Source: Pseudohaliea sp964438205 (GTDB lineage Bacteria > Pseudomonadota > Gammaproteobacteria > Pseudomonadales > Halieaceae). Taken from it: a stretch of 41,580 nt of DNA. A program made the position numbers and the translations under genes. The notes beneath the pieces are model-generated. The model worked only from the letters and a program-made list of their open reading frames with translations, made no database searches and was not told the DNA's origin. This document shows, one piece after another, positions 17,442 through 25,870 of this stretch. The stretch covers positions 1 through 41,580 of the forward strand of contig CAYTJQ010000027.1 in the NCBI GenBank assembly GCA_964438205.1, read 5' to 3'. The stretch's first letter is position 1. Each line of letters begins with the position of its first letter.

Positions 17442-18409
17442 GTGGGCAGGTCCACGTGATCGAAGAGTGCTTCGACCTCGCCACGGCTTCGAGCGGCGAA
17501 GGCTTCCTGCACCAGTTCCCGGGTGAGGTGCGGGGCGAAGTCCTCGATGAAGTCGTACATGTAGCCCCGCAGGAAGGTGCCCTTGCGGCAGGCGATACGG
17601 GTGACGCTGGGCGCGAACAGGTGGCCGGCGTCGAGGGCGACGAGATCGCGGTCATTGTTCGGGTCGTGGGCCATGCTGGCGATGATGCCGATGCCGAGCC
17701 CCAGGCGCACGTAGGTCTTGATCACGTCCGCATCGGCGGCGGTGAACACGACCCGCGGTGTGAGCCCGGCAGCGGAGAACGCCTCGTCGAGGCGTGAACG
17801 GCCGGTAAAACCGAAGACGTAGGTCACCAGCGGGTGCGCGGCCACATCGGCAAGCGTCAGTTCGCCGCCCTGGGCGAGCGGGTGGTCCCGGGGGACGATC
17901 ACGCTGCGGTTCCAGCGGTAGCACGGCAGCATGACCAGGTCGCCGAAGAGCTCCATCGCCTCGGTGGCGATGGCGAAATCCACCGTGCCGTCGGAAGCGA
18001 GTTCGGCGATCTGCATGGGCGTGCCCTGGTGCATGTGCAGGGAAACCTCGGGGTAGCGCTCGATAAAGCCGCGGATCACGGGCGGCAGCACGTAGCGGGC
18101 CTGCGTGTGCGTGGTGGCAATGGACAGCGCGCCCTTTTTCTCGTCGCAGAACTCCTGCGCGACCTGCTTGATGCTCTCGACCTTGCGCAGGATCTCGCCG
18201 GCGGTCTCGAGGATCACTTCACCCGCCGGCGTGACGTGCGTCAGGTGCTTGCCGCTGCGCGCAAAGATCTCCACCCCGAGTTCGTCCTCGAGGAGACGGA
18301 TCTGCTTGCTGATGCCCGGCTGGGAGGTGAAGAGGCTCTGCGCTGTCGCGGAAACGTTGAGATCGTGGTGGGCGACCTCCCAGATGTAGCGCAGCTGCTG
18401 CAGTTTCAC
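17435..18409 (-). CDS. cysB: LysR-type regulator CysB
   Basis: A 324-aa regulator of sulfate assimilation, the same length as E. coli CysB. The winged helix-turn-helix covers residues 1-60 (MKLQQLRYIWEVAHHDLNVS, TSQPGISKQIRLLEDELG). The effector domain keeps the CysB-specific ATTHTQARYVLPPVI, LHMHQG, FGFTGRS and DADVIKTYVRLGLG segments that form the sulfate/N-acetylserine pocket. In E. coli it activates cys genes with N-acetylserine and represses itself. GTG start at 18409 with GGGGGA upstream. A GGCT-N11-AGCC element 54 nt upstream could serve autoregulation. No cys structural genes are in the window. It overlaps the convergent pabB by 7 bp. Confidence 0.97.
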   Translation of the reverse strand: MKLQQLRYIWEVAHHDLNVSATAQSLFTSQPGISKQIRLLEDELGVEIFARSGKHLTHVTPAGEVILETAGEILRKVESIKQVAQEFCDEKKGALSIATTHTQARYVLPPVIRGFIERYPEVSLHMHQGTPMQIAELASDGTVDFAIATEAMELFGDLVMLPCYRWNRSVIVPRDHPLAQGGELTLADVAAHPLVTYVFGFTGRSRLDEAFSAAGLTPRVVFTAADADVIKTYVRLGLGIGIIASMAHDPNNDRDLVALDAGHLFAPSVTRIACRKGTFLRGYMYDFIEDFAPHLTRELVQEAFAARSRGEVEALFDHVDLPTY

Positions 18410-18462
18410 GCGATGCTCCCCCTGTGCCTCGTCAGGCGCGGCCCAGCGCCCTCGGGAAGGGC

Positions 18463-18481
18463 GGCTTTATGAAGAATAGCC
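18463..18481 (-). promoter_or_regulatory. LysR-type box (T-N11-A) upstream of cysB
   Basis: GGCT at 18463-18466 and AGCC at 18478-18481 form a dyad around an AT-rich 11-nt centre, the T-N11-A architecture bound by LysR-family proteins. It lies 54 nt before the cysB start codon, an apt place for autoregulation. A separate 6-bp stem (CGCCCT / AGGGCG, 18447-18463) lies between this box and the gene. Candidate only. Confidence 0.35.
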
Positions 18482-18521
18482 ATCAAAGCTGCAGTATTCC
18501 AGTGCCAGCCGTAATAAGGAC

Positions 18522-19427
18522 TCAGCGCGGATCGTTGGCGACGCCGTGGGGCACGTGGCCCGTGGCCACGTGGGAGCCGGCAGAGCGGCAGTAGGTCTCC
18601 TGGTCGTCGAAGAACACGTCGGCCTGGTAGGCGCGAAGGAAATCCGCCTTGTCCAGGCCGCCCAGGAAGATCGACTCGTCGATGCGGATGTTCCAGGCCC
18701 TGAGCGTGTGGATCACGCGCTCGTGCGCCGGTGCGGAGCGTGCCGTAACTAGCGCCGTGCGGATCGGCGCCTCCGCCGGGGGAAAGGCCTGCTGCAGCTC
18801 GTGCAGCGCCGCGAGGAAGGGCTTGAAGGGACCGCCCTCGAGGGGCTTGCGCGCCGATGCCCGCTCACTGGCGGTGAAGGCCTCCAGCCCCTCCAGCTTG
18901 AACACGCGCTCGGCCTCGTCGGAGAAGATCACCGCGTCGCCATCGAAGGCAAAGCGGAGCTGGTCGTCGGCGCCCCCCGCCCCGTTCGTTGAGACCAGCG
19001 TGGCTGCGGCGACGCCGCACTCCAGGGCGTTGCGCACGTCCTCCGGCTCCGTGGACAGGAACAGGTGACAGCCGAAGGCATTGACGTAACGCCAGGGGCT
19101 CGCGCCCCCGCAGAAGGCCGCGCGGCTGATGGCAAGGTCGTAGTGCTGGATGGAATTGAAGACCCGCAGACCGGTGTCGGCACTGTTGCGGGACAGCAGG
19201 ACCACCTCGACCCGGGCATCACCCTCGAGGCGCTGGTTGATGCGCAGCAGCTTTTCCACCAGGGGGAAGGCCTCGCCGGGGGCCAGGGGCTCCTCCTCGC
19301 GGGCGACCTGGTATTCGGAGTAGGCGGCCAGGCCCTGCTCCTCGAAGACCCGGTGGCTCTCTCCCAGGTCGAAGAGCGCCCGGGAGGAGATGGCGATAAC
19401 CAGCTTGTTGTCGAGGGTGACGGGCAT
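18522..19427 (-). CDS. Cytosolic 5'-nucleotidase, cN-I-like
   Basis: A 301-aa protein of the 5'-nucleotidase family typified by vertebrate cytosolic 5'-nucleotidase I, which hydrolyses (d)NMPs to nucleosides. It shows an HAD-like acid motif FAFDGDAVIFSDE around residue 155, a conserved VVLLSRNSADTGLRVFNS block, and a C-terminal FLGGLDKADFL plus DVFFDDQE acid motif. The ATG at 19425-19427 begins the conserved MPVTLDNKLVIAISSRALFDL; a longer frame to 19643 overlaps the neighbouring gene's 3' end and is discarded. No signal peptide, so it acts in the cytosol. It lies downstream of the acetyl-CoA hydrolase gene (67-nt gap) and upstream of cysB; the functional link is unclear. Confidence 0.85.
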   Translation of the reverse strand: MPVTLDNKLVIAISSRALFDLGESHRVFEEQGLAAYSEYQVAREEEPLAPGEAFPLVEKLLRINQRLEGDARVEVVLLSRNSADTGLRVFNSIQHYDLAISRAAFCGGASPWRYVNAFGCHLFLSTEPEDVRNALECGVAAATLVSTNGAGGADDQLRFAFDGDAVIFSDEAERVFKLEGLEAFTASERASARKPLEGGPFKPFLAALHELQQAFPPAEAPIRTALVTARSAPAHERVIHTLRAWNIRIDESIFLGGLDKADFLRAYQADVFFDDQETYCRSAGSHVATGHVPHGVANDPR

Positions 19428-19494
19428 GGCGCAAGCATAGCGCGTGCCCGCAGCCCCGGGGAAGCGCCCCCACCGCCGCAGCGGCCCGGCTGCA

Positions 19495-21630
19495 TCAGCC
19501 CGCGCGCAGCAGGCCCCGCTCCTCCAGGTCCAGCAGCAGCAACTGCTGGAGGATGAACTCCCGGCTCGTCTCCGGGTGGTCGAGGTGGATGCGCTCGAGG
19601 TAGTGCTTCGCCTCCTCATGCTGCGGGTGGTGCAGGAGCGCACGCACCGTGCGCGCCAGGAAATGCGCCGGCTCCTCGCTGAGGGCCTTGATGCGGCGCA
19701 GGCTGGCTGCGAGCGTGAGCTCCTCGTCGGTCATTTCCGTGCCGAAGGGGTAGTCCGGCAGCAGGCCGCCCTGACAGTAACCGGCGAGCGCCTGCTGCAG
19801 GCGCCCCGGCAGGTTGTGGCGCTGTTCCGCCGGCACGCGATAGTCCTGCGGCAGCTTGCCGGCGGCCCTGGCCGCCTGCGCCAGTTCGTCCTGGAATCGG
19901 CTGTCGGCGACGGCGATGAGGCGCCGGATCACCTCCGCATCCTCCTGGCCGCGCAGGTCCGCTACGCCGTACTCCGTCACGATGATGTCGCGCAGGTGCC
20001 GGGGAATGGTCGTGTGGCCGTAGTGCGGGACGATGTTCGAGGAGAGCCCCTTGCCGCTGCCCCGGGTCGCCCGGATACAGAGGATGGAGCGCGCGCCGGG
20101 CAGGTCGTGGGCCATGGCCACGAAGTTGTACTGCCCCCCGACCCCGCTGATCACGGTGCCGTCCTCGAGGGCATCGGAGGTGACCGCGCCGCTCAGGCTC
20201 ACCATCATCCCGGTGTTGATGAAACGGGCCTCCCGGCGCTGGGCGCAGTATAGCGGGTAGTCCTGCAGCAGCTGGTTCGTGCGCAGCACGCTGGTCATGC
20301 AGATCGTATCCCGCGCCTCGTCGTCCAGGTTGCAAAGTGTTGCATAGAAGTCCCGGGGGCCCAGGAAGAAACCGCCGTGGATCACGCGCCCGTGCCGCAG
20401 CCGCGCGCCGCCGACCGCGGCCAGGAGACGCTCGCGCGTGGCGCCGTCGTCGAGATCGTTGGCGAATTCTTCCCCTTGAAGGGTAAGGGCTCCCCCGGCC
20501 AGCCCGAGCCCTTCCGGCAGCAGCCCCCAGTACCGGCCCCCGGCGAGCGACTCCGCATCGAGGGTCCTCGGCAGGAGACCGTGCTGCCGCGCATAGCGGA
20601 AGAGCTGTTCGTCGACCGTATCGGTGATTGCCCCGTCGTTCAGGCCCCGCTGCAGCACCAGGTTGTCGTAGACGCGGCGCTTGACGATGCCCGCTTCCAT
20701 CAGCTGCAGCATGCCGTTCACGAACATCTCCGTGGACACGTACAACCCCTGTTCAAAGCGTCCTCCGGCGGCGCTGCCGCCGAGGGCGCGGAGCAGCGCG
20801 CGGTAATCGGCGGTGCGCCGGTGCCGGAGCAGGAGTGCGTGGGCCAGCGCGTCACCGAGGGCGCCGATGCCGATCTGCAGCGTACCGCCGTCGACCACCA
20901 GGCTGCTGGCGTGCAGCGCGGTGGCATAGTCGGCCAGCGGGATCGCCGGGTTGGGCACCGCGAAGAGGCGCCGGTCGAGCGCCGGGTTTTCCAGCACCAG
21001 GTCGAAGGTTTCCGGGGGTACCTCGGCGTCGTTGGTCATGAACGGGAGGTCCGGGTGGACCTGGGCGATGCTCAGGAAGCTCCCGGGCCGCTCCCGGCGC
21101 AGGCAGTCAAGCAGGTCCAGCGCCGTGTCCGGGTTGCAGGACAGGCTGAGGCGGCGACCGCCACCGGAACCGCGGGAAGCGACCAGTTGCACCAGGACGT
21201 TGACCCCGGCGGCACAGAGATCGCGGGCAATGTGCGTGTAGTTGCTCGAGATGTAGTGCTGCTGTGCGCTGGCCAGCCCCTTCATGGAACCGGCCTTGAA
21301 GTAGAGCTCGCTGACCGTGATGTTGTCCGGCAGCCCGCCGGCACGCAGCGCCTCGAGGTAGGCCAGCCCCTCGTAGTCGCCGAAGAGACGCTCGATGATC
21401 GGCCCGGCGAGTTCCTTCTCCACCGGGTCCTTGGGCACCGGGACTTCCAGCGACAACGCCGTGTAGATGTGCAAGCGCAGGCTGCGGTCGGCTTCGGCGC
21501 GGCGGTAGAAGGCATTGAGCAGCTGCACGGGCTTGCCGAGGCCCAGCGGCGCGCCGAGCCGGATGTCCTTGCCCACGGCCGCGATCGCGGCGTCCACGCA
21601 GGCGTCGAGGGAGGTCTGCAGCTCGGTCAT
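19495..21630 (-). CDS. Acetyl-CoA hydrolase/transferase family protein, long form
   Basis: A 711-aa class-I CoA-transferase-family protein. The C-terminal acetyl-CoA hydrolase/transferase domain is recognised from VISGVGGQYNFVAMAH, RSILCIRATRGSGKGLSSNIVPHYGHTTIP and VTEYGVADLRGQ (around residues 500-560). Ordinary 4-hydroxybutyrate or acetate CoA-transferases are 430-550 aa; this one carries extra sequence, including a C-terminal helical tail of about 100 residues. It may hydrolyse acyl-CoA or move CoA between acids; I cannot decide which. ATG at 21630, no signal peptide. It follows the AGCS gene with a 90-nt gap containing a hairpin and may be separately transcribed. Confidence 0.82.
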   Translation of the reverse strand: MTELQTSLDACVDAAIAAVGKDIRLGAPLGLGKPVQLLNAFYRRAEADRSLRLHIYTALSLEVPVPKDPVEKELAGPIIERLFGDYEGLAYLEALRAGGLPDNITVSELYFKAGSMKGLASAQQHYISSNYTHIARDLCAAGVNVLVQLVASRGSGGGRRLSLSCNPDTALDLLDCLRRERPGSFLSIAQVHPDLPFMTNDAEVPPETFDLVLENPALDRRLFAVPNPAIPLADYATALHASSLVVDGGTLQIGIGALGDALAHALLLRHRRTADYRALLRALGGSAAGGRFEQGLYVSTEMFVNGMLQLMEAGIVKRRVYDNLVLQRGLNDGAITDTVDEQLFRYARQHGLLPRTLDAESLAGGRYWGLLPEGLGLAGGALTLQGEEFANDLDDGATRERLLAAVGGARLRHGRVIHGGFFLGPRDFYATLCNLDDEARDTICMTSVLRTNQLLQDYPLYCAQRREARFINTGMMVSLSGAVTSDALEDGTVISGVGGQYNFVAMAHDLPGARSILCIRATRGSGKGLSSNIVPHYGHTTIPRHLRDIIVTEYGVADLRGQEDAEVIRRLIAVADSRFQDELAQAARAAGKLPQDYRVPAEQRHNLPGRLQQALAGYCQGGLLPDYPFGTEMTDEELTLAASLRRIKALSEEPAHFLARTVRALLHHPQHEEAKHYLERIHLDHPETSREFILQQLLLLDLEERGLLRAG

Positions 21631-21683
21631 GGCGGTTCTCCGCTGTTCTTATCCGTCGCAAAGATTGCACAGGAGCTGACCGG

Positions 21684-21707
21684 CGGCGTTGCGCGAGATC
21701 AACGCCG
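21684..21707 (-). terminator. Hairpin downstream of the AGCS transporter gene
   Basis: CGGCGTTG (21684-21691) and CAACGCCG (21700-21707) form a perfect 8-bp stem with an 8-nt loop, 13 nt past the transporter stop codon. No T-run follows, so it is not a canonical intrinsic terminator; it may assist Rho-dependent termination or protect the mRNA end. Confidence 0.35.
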
Positions 21708-21720
21708 GTGACGATCGCGC

Positions 21721-23049
21721 TCAGCGCGCCCCGGCGAAATACTCGCGGGAGATACGGAAGACCAGCGGCCCGAGGAGCAGGAGCGCGATGAGGTTGGGGA
21801 TGGCCATGAAGGCATTCAGCGTATCGGCGAGGAGCCAGATGAGGTCGAGCTGAACCAACGTGCCGACCGGCAGGGCCAGCACCCAGAGCAGGCGAAAGGG
21901 CAGGATCCCGCGGGTACCGACGAGAAATACCACGCAGCGCTCGCCGTAGAACGACCAGCCGATGGTGGTGGTGAAGCCGAAGAGGCAAAGACCCAGGGTG
22001 ACAATGATCTCGCCGCCGGGGAAGGCGCCGCCGAAGGCCAGGGAGGTCAGGCTCGCGCCGCTGACCCCCGTGGGCAGCACGTCCATGATCACGATCACCA
22101 GGCCGGTCATGGTGCAGACCACGAGCGTGTCGATGAAGGTGCCGAGCATGGCGATCATGCCCTGCTCCACCGGCGAATCGGTGCGCGCCGCGGCGTGCGC
22201 GATCGGCGCGCTGCCGAGGCCGGCCTCGTTCGAGAAGATGCCCCGGGCCACGCCGAAGCGCAGCGCCGCCCAGACCGTCGCACCGGCAAAACCGCCGGTA
22301 GCCGCCGAGCCCGTGAAGGCCGAGCGCACGATCTCCGCGACGGCGCCGGGCACTGCGTCGATGTGCAACAGGATGACCAGCAGGCTCATGAGCAGGTAGC
22401 TCGACGCCATGAGCGGCACCAGGTAGCTCGCCACCTGGGCGATGCGCTGGATGCCCCCGAGCACCACGGCGCCCACCAGGACCATGAGCACGATACCCGT
22501 GAACAGCGGCGGTACCGCGTAGCTGTCGCTGAGGACCTGGGCGATGGAATTGGACTGCACCGTGTTGGCGATGCCGAAGCCGGCCAGGCTGCCGAAGATG
22601 GCGAAGGCGTAGGCGAGGAAATGCCAGCGGCGGCCGAGGCCGTTGCGGATATAGTACATGGGCCCGCCGCTGTAGTTGCCGTCCGCATCCTGTTCGCGGA
22701 AACGCACGGCGCATACCGCCTCGGCGTACTTCGTGGCCATGCCGAAGAGCGCCGTGAGCCACATCCAGAACAGCGCCCCCGGCCCGCCGAGGGCAAGGGC
22801 CGTGGCCACGCCGGCGATGTTGCCGGTACCGATGGTCGCCGACAGGGAGGTCATGAGCGCGCTGAAGGGCGAGATGTCGCCCTCGCCGCTGCCCGTGCGG
22901 CCGCGCAGCAGCAGGCTGATGGCCCGAGGCAGGCGGCGCAGGGTGGCAAAGCGCAGGCCGAGGGACAGGAAAACGCCCGTGCCGAGCAGCAGCACGAGCA
23001 TGACCGGCCCCCAGGCCCAGCCATTGACGGTGACGATCAGGTCGCGCAC
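21721..23049 (-). CDS. Sodium:alanine/glycine symporter, AGCS family
   Basis: A 442-aa inner-membrane amino-acid:cation symporter (AlsT/DagA/YaaJ family). About ten hydrophobic segments run through the chain. Family signatures include SALMTSLSATIGTGNIAGVATALALGGPGALFWMW (about residues 66-100), the conserved SGGPMYYI motif, FSNEAGLGSAPIAHAAA, and the late TTIGWSFYGERC. Likely substrate is alanine or glycine with Na+, but family members vary. GTG start at 23049, 36 nt downstream of yajC, so it may be co-transcribed with it. A hairpin follows its stop. Confidence 0.93.
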   Translation of the reverse strand: MRDLIVTVNGWAWGPVMLVLLLGTGVFLSLGLRFATLRRLPRAISLLLRGRTGSGEGDISPFSALMTSLSATIGTGNIAGVATALALGGPGALFWMWLTALFGMATKYAEAVCAVRFREQDADGNYSGGPMYYIRNGLGRRWHFLAYAFAIFGSLAGFGIANTVQSNSIAQVLSDSYAVPPLFTGIVLMVLVGAVVLGGIQRIAQVASYLVPLMASSYLLMSLLVILLHIDAVPGAVAEIVRSAFTGSAATGGFAGATVWAALRFGVARGIFSNEAGLGSAPIAHAAARTDSPVEQGMIAMLGTFIDTLVVCTMTGLVIVIMDVLPTGVSGASLTSLAFGGAFPGGEIIVTLGLCLFGFTTTIGWSFYGERCVVFLVGTRGILPFRLLWVLALPVGTLVQLDLIWLLADTLNAFMAIPNLIALLLLGPLVFRISREYFAGAR

Positions 23050-23085
23050 GGCGGGCTCACGTCGTTTTCAGCCGGGAGGGGCCTG

Positions 23086-23421
23086 TCAGTCTCCGATGGC
23101 TTTCAGCGTGCCTTTCGGCAGCTTTGCATGCACGTGAATGCGCTGGAACTTGAGCGACGTGTTGTCACCCACGTTGAGCACCATGTAGTTGTCATCGAGG
23201 GCCGTGATGCGGCCGAGGATGCCGGCGCTGGTGACCACCTCGTCGCCCTTGGCCAGGCTCCCCACCAGGTCCTGGTGCTCTTTCTGGCGCTTGCGCTGCG
23301 GCCGGATGGCGATGAAGTAGAAGATGGCGAACAGGCCGACGAGGAAGACGATCTGGAACAGGCCGCCGCCGGGCGGCGGCTCGGCGCCCTGGGCGTGGGC
23401 GGCTGCGATGAACGGGATCAT
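23086..23421 (-). CDS. yajC: Preprotein translocase accessory subunit YajC
   Basis: A 111-aa single-span inner-membrane protein that associates with SecDF-YidC. One transmembrane helix (about residues 20-40, GGLFQIVFLVGLFAIFYFIAI) is followed by the family hallmark RPQRKRQKEHQDLV, then a small cytosolic domain with KGDEVVTSAGILGRI. Length and motifs are those of typical YajC. What is odd is the address: yajC normally sits in queA-tgt-yajC-secD-secF, whereas here it lies between xthA and an AGCS transporter with no sec gene near. It is either a relocated single copy or a second copy. Confidence 0.93.
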   Translation of the reverse strand: MIPFIAAAHAQGAEPPPGGGLFQIVFLVGLFAIFYFIAIRPQRKRQKEHQDLVGSLAKGDEVVTSAGILGRITALDDNYMVLNVGDNTSLKFQRIHVHAKLPKGTLKAIGD

Positions 23422-23517
23422 GACGGTCCTTCTTGCACTGGAAAAGGGGTGGATTGCAGACGCGGCAATGTAACGGGTTTGCGCGCCCCGGGCAAACGCC
23501 CCGGGACGGTTCGCCGG

Positions 23518-24300
23518 CTAGGCGGCGAGCTCCAGGTCGAAGACCATGGTCTGCGGGGCATGGTCCGAAAAGCGCTCGGCCTTGTAGATCGACGCCGCGC
23601 TGACCCGGTCCGCAAGGCCCGGTGTGATCACCTGGTAGTCCAGGCGCCAGCCCACGTTCTTCGCCCAGGCCTGGCCGCGGTTCGACCACCAGGTGTACTG
23701 GTCCGGCCCCGGCTCGACCAGGCGGAAACTGTCCAGGTAGCCGAGCTCCGTGTAGACGCGGTCCAGCCACGCCCGCTCTTCCGGCAGGAAGCCCGAGTTC
23801 TTCTGGTTGGCCTTCCAGTTGCGCAGGTCGATTTCCCGGTGACAGATATTCCAGTCGGCGCAGATGACGAACTCCCGGCGCTTCCGGCGCAGGCTGCGCA
23901 GATGCTCGAAGAAGCGGTCCATGAAGGCGTATTTCTTCTCCAGGGCCGCCTCACTGCTCGACCCCGAGGGCAGGTAGAGGGACACCACGGACAGGCCGTC
24001 GTAGTCGGCCTGCAGGTAACGGCCCTCGTCATCCGCCGGGTCCCAGCCCAGCCGGTCGATCACCTTGCGCGGCCGGACCCGCGAGTAGAGCGCGGTACCG
24101 CTGTAGCCCTTGCGCTGTGCGTCGTTGTAGTAGCAGTGGTAGCCCGCCGGGTAGAACGGGCTTTCATCCAGCTGGTGCTCCTGCGCCTTGGTCTCCTGGA
24201 CGCAGACGATGTCCGGCTGCTCCCGCTCCAGCCACTCGAAGAAGCCCTTGCGGGCGGCTGCCCGGATGCCATTCGCGTTCAGGGTGACAATGGAGAGCAT
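23518..24300 (-). CDS. xthA: Exodeoxyribonuclease III / AP endonuclease
   Basis: A 260-aa exonuclease-endonuclease-phosphatase-fold enzyme that cleaves abasic sites and removes 3' blocks in base-excision repair. Signature residues are all there: Asn8 and Asn10 region (TLNANGIRAA), metal-binding Glu36 (CVQETKAQ), the GYSGTALYSR loop, the ADWNICHREIDLRNW block with the catalytic Asp/Asn, and the C-terminal FSDHAPQ catalytic His. The start is ATG at 24300, 6 nt from the bcp stop, so the two oxidative-stress functions are co-transcribed. A GC-rich inverted repeat (CCCGGG twice) lies just after its stop, without a T-run. Confidence 0.96.
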   Translation of the reverse strand: MLSIVTLNANGIRAAARKGFFEWLEREQPDIVCVQETKAQEHQLDESPFYPAGYHCYYNDAQRKGYSGTALYSRVRPRKVIDRLGWDPADDEGRYLQADYDGLSVVSLYLPSGSSSEAALEKKYAFMDRFFEHLRSLRRKRREFVICADWNICHREIDLRNWKANQKNSGFLPEERAWLDRVYTELGYLDSFRLVEPGPDQYTWWSNRGQAWAKNVGWRLDYQVITPGLADRVSAASIYKAERFSDHAPQTMVFDLELAA

Positions 24301-24306
24301 CGCGCA

Positions 24307-24783
24307 CTACAGCCCGAGCTCGTCGATGAGGGCCAGCACGTCGTCGTGGTGGGTCTTGGTCTTGACCTTGTCCATGACATGCTTGAGCCGGCCGTCCTTG
24401 CCGATGATGAAGGTGGTGCGCAGGATGCCCATGAACTCCCGGCCCATGAACTTCTTCAGACCCCAGGCGCCGTATTTCTCGGCGACGGCATGGTCCTCGT
24501 CGGACAGCAGGGCGAAGTTCAGCTGCTCCTTGTCGATGAACTTGCCAAGGCGCGCCACCGGATCCGGGCTCACGCCGAGCACGACCGTATCCTTCTTCGC
24601 CAGCGCCTTGCTGCTGTCGCGCAGGCCGCAGGCCTGCACCGTGCAGCCGGGCGTCATGGCCTTGGGGTAGAAGTAGAGAACCACGTTCCTGTCGTCGCGG
24701 AACTGCTTCAGGCTGACCTTGTTGCCGTCCTGGTCGGGCAGCGTGAAAGCCGGGGCCATATTGCCGATCTTTGGAAATGCCAT
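24307..24783 (-). CDS. bcp: Thiol peroxidase, bacterioferritin comigratory protein (PrxQ/BCP)
   Basis: A 158-aa peroxiredoxin reducing H2O2 and organic hydroperoxides, recycled by thioredoxin. The peroxidatic Cys47 lies in the TPGCT motif and a second Cys52 five residues on gives the atypical two-Cys PrxQ arrangement seen in E. coli Bcp (Cys45 and Cys50). The thioredoxin-fold end LRTTFIIGKDGRL is typical. ATG at 24783 with a GAGGAGT upstream ribosome-binding site on the minus strand. It lies 47 nt downstream of the Nudix gene and 6 nt upstream of xthA, a peroxide-defence and repair pairing. Confidence 0.95.
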   Translation of the reverse strand: MAFPKIGNMAPAFTLPDQDGNKVSLKQFRDDRNVVLYFYPKAMTPGCTVQACGLRDSSKALAKKDTVVLGVSPDPVARLGKFIDKEQLNFALLSDEDHAVAEKYGAWGLKKFMGREFMGILRTTFIIGKDGRLKHVMDKVKTKTHHDDVLALIDELGL

Positions 24784-24830
24784 GACGGACTCCTCGTTGG
24801 TTGACGGTCGTTTCTCTCCGGTGCCGGGGC

Positions 24831-25382
24831 TTACCCGCCGGCGTCGCGGCGGCGGTAGATGGTTTCCACGGCCAGGGGATAGCCCCGGCCCGCGTCGCGG
24901 TCCGCGAAGAAGGCGCGCAGGGCCCGGTAGATGCTCGGAAACGCGAGCTCGTCCCAGGGCACCTCGTCGCGGTGGAACAGGCGCGTGTCCGTGCTCTCCG
25001 GGCCCGCCGCGTGGCTGCCGTCCACCAGCGAACAGCGGTAGAACAGGTAGACCTGGTTGATGTAGGGCACGTCGTAGACACGGTAGAGCGCGAGGTCCCG
25101 GACCTGCGCCCGGGCTTCCTCCCAGGTCTCCCGGGCAGCGCCTTCTTCGGTCGTTTCACCGTTCTCCATGAAACCCGCCGGCAGCGTCCAGTAGTCCCGG
25201 CGCGGCTCGATGGCGCGGCGGCAGAGCAGCACCTGCTCGCCCCAGGTCGGCAGGCAGCCGACGATGAGCCGGGGGTTGATGTAGTGGATGGTCTCGCAGG
25301 CGGTGCAGACGAAACGCTCCCGGTCGTCCCCCGGTGGAATGCGGTAGGCGACGGCTGCGCCGCAGTCGCTGCAGAACTTCAT
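24831..25382 (-). CDS. Nudix hydrolase with N-terminal zinc ribbon
   Basis: A 183-aa protein. Residues 1-35 hold a zinc ribbon with Cys4, Cys7, Cys26 and Cys29. A Nudix domain follows, whose box starts GFMENGETTEEGAA and ends RETWEEARA; the usual late glycine is Arg. The ribbon plus Nudix layout recalls NADH pyrophosphatase NudC, but the protein is shorter and lacks NudC's N-terminal domain, so it more likely acts on a nucleotide-sugar or dinucleotide. The start is the ATG at 25380-25382, which opens the ribbon; the frame extending to 25682 is antisense overlap. Gaps are 4 nt from the flavin reductase and 47 nt to bcp. Confidence 0.85.
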   Translation of the reverse strand: MKFCSDCGAAVAYRIPPGDDRERFVCTACETIHYINPRLIVGCLPTWGEQVLLCRRAIEPRRDYWTLPAGFMENGETTEEGAARETWEEARAQVRDLALYRVYDVPYINQVYLFYRCSLVDGSHAAGPESTDTRLFHRDEVPWDELAFPSIYRALRAFFADRDAGRGYPLAVETIYRRRDAGG

Positions 25383-25386
25383 GGGC

Positions 25387-25869
25387 TCAGGAGACCACGA
25401 GCGCGCGGTAGCCGCCGCGGTAGAAGACCAGGGGGTCACGCGTAATATCCGCGGCGAAGCGGGTAACGCGACCGACGATGATCGTGTGATCGCCGCCCTC
25501 GTGGGTGGCGGCGAGCTCGCACTCGAAGTGGGCGAGGGCCCCGCTGATGACCGGGGCGCCATTCTCGCCAGCCGTGAAGTGCGTGGGTTCCAGCAGGTGA
25601 GCTCCGGGCTGTGCGTAGCGCACCGAGAGCGCCTCCTGCTCGGCCGCGAGCACGTTGATCGCGTAGTGCTGCGGTGTCGCAAAAACGTCGAAGACCTCCG
25701 AGTTGTTCTGCAGGCTCCACAGGACCAGGGGGGGATCCAGGGAAACGGAGGAAAAGGAATTGACCGTTAGCGCCTGCGGCTGCCGGTCCCCATCGAGGGC
25801 GGTCACCAGGCAGACCCCTGTCGTGAAATTGCCCAGGGTGTTGCGCAGCGCCCGAGGATCCAGTGCCAT
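25387..25869 (-). CDS. Flavin reductase-like, FMN-binding split-barrel protein
   Basis: A 160-aa protein of the flavin reductase (HpaC/RutF/FRE-like) family. These use NAD(P)H to reduce free FMN or FAD for a partner monooxygenase. The N-terminal LGNFTTGVCLVTALDGD, SSVSLDPPLVLWSL and GDHTIIVGRVTRF segments are typical. I start it at the ATG of MALDPRALRNTL (25867-25869), 1 nt from the moaE stop, rather than the upstream ATG at 25938 that would overlap moaE by about 70 nt. No monooxygenase partner is nearby, so the electron acceptor is unknown. Confidence 0.85.
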   Translation of the reverse strand: MALDPRALRNTLGNFTTGVCLVTALDGDRQPQALTVNSFSSVSLDPPLVLWSLQNNSEVFDVFATPQHYAINVLAAEQEALSVRYAQPGAHLLEPTHFTAGENGAPVISGALAHFECELAATHEGGDHTIIVGRVTRFAADITRDPLVFYRGGYRALVVS

Positions 25870-25870
25870 A

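Noticed and set aside
23480..23510. Repeated GCCCCGGG after xthA as a terminator
   Set aside because: The stem is CCCGGG with itself and no T-run follows; may be a weak structure only.
22195..24804. 869-codon plus-strand frame opposite AGCS, yajC, xthA and bcp
   Set aside because: It crosses four well-supported minus-strand genes and their gaps and shows low-complexity composition.
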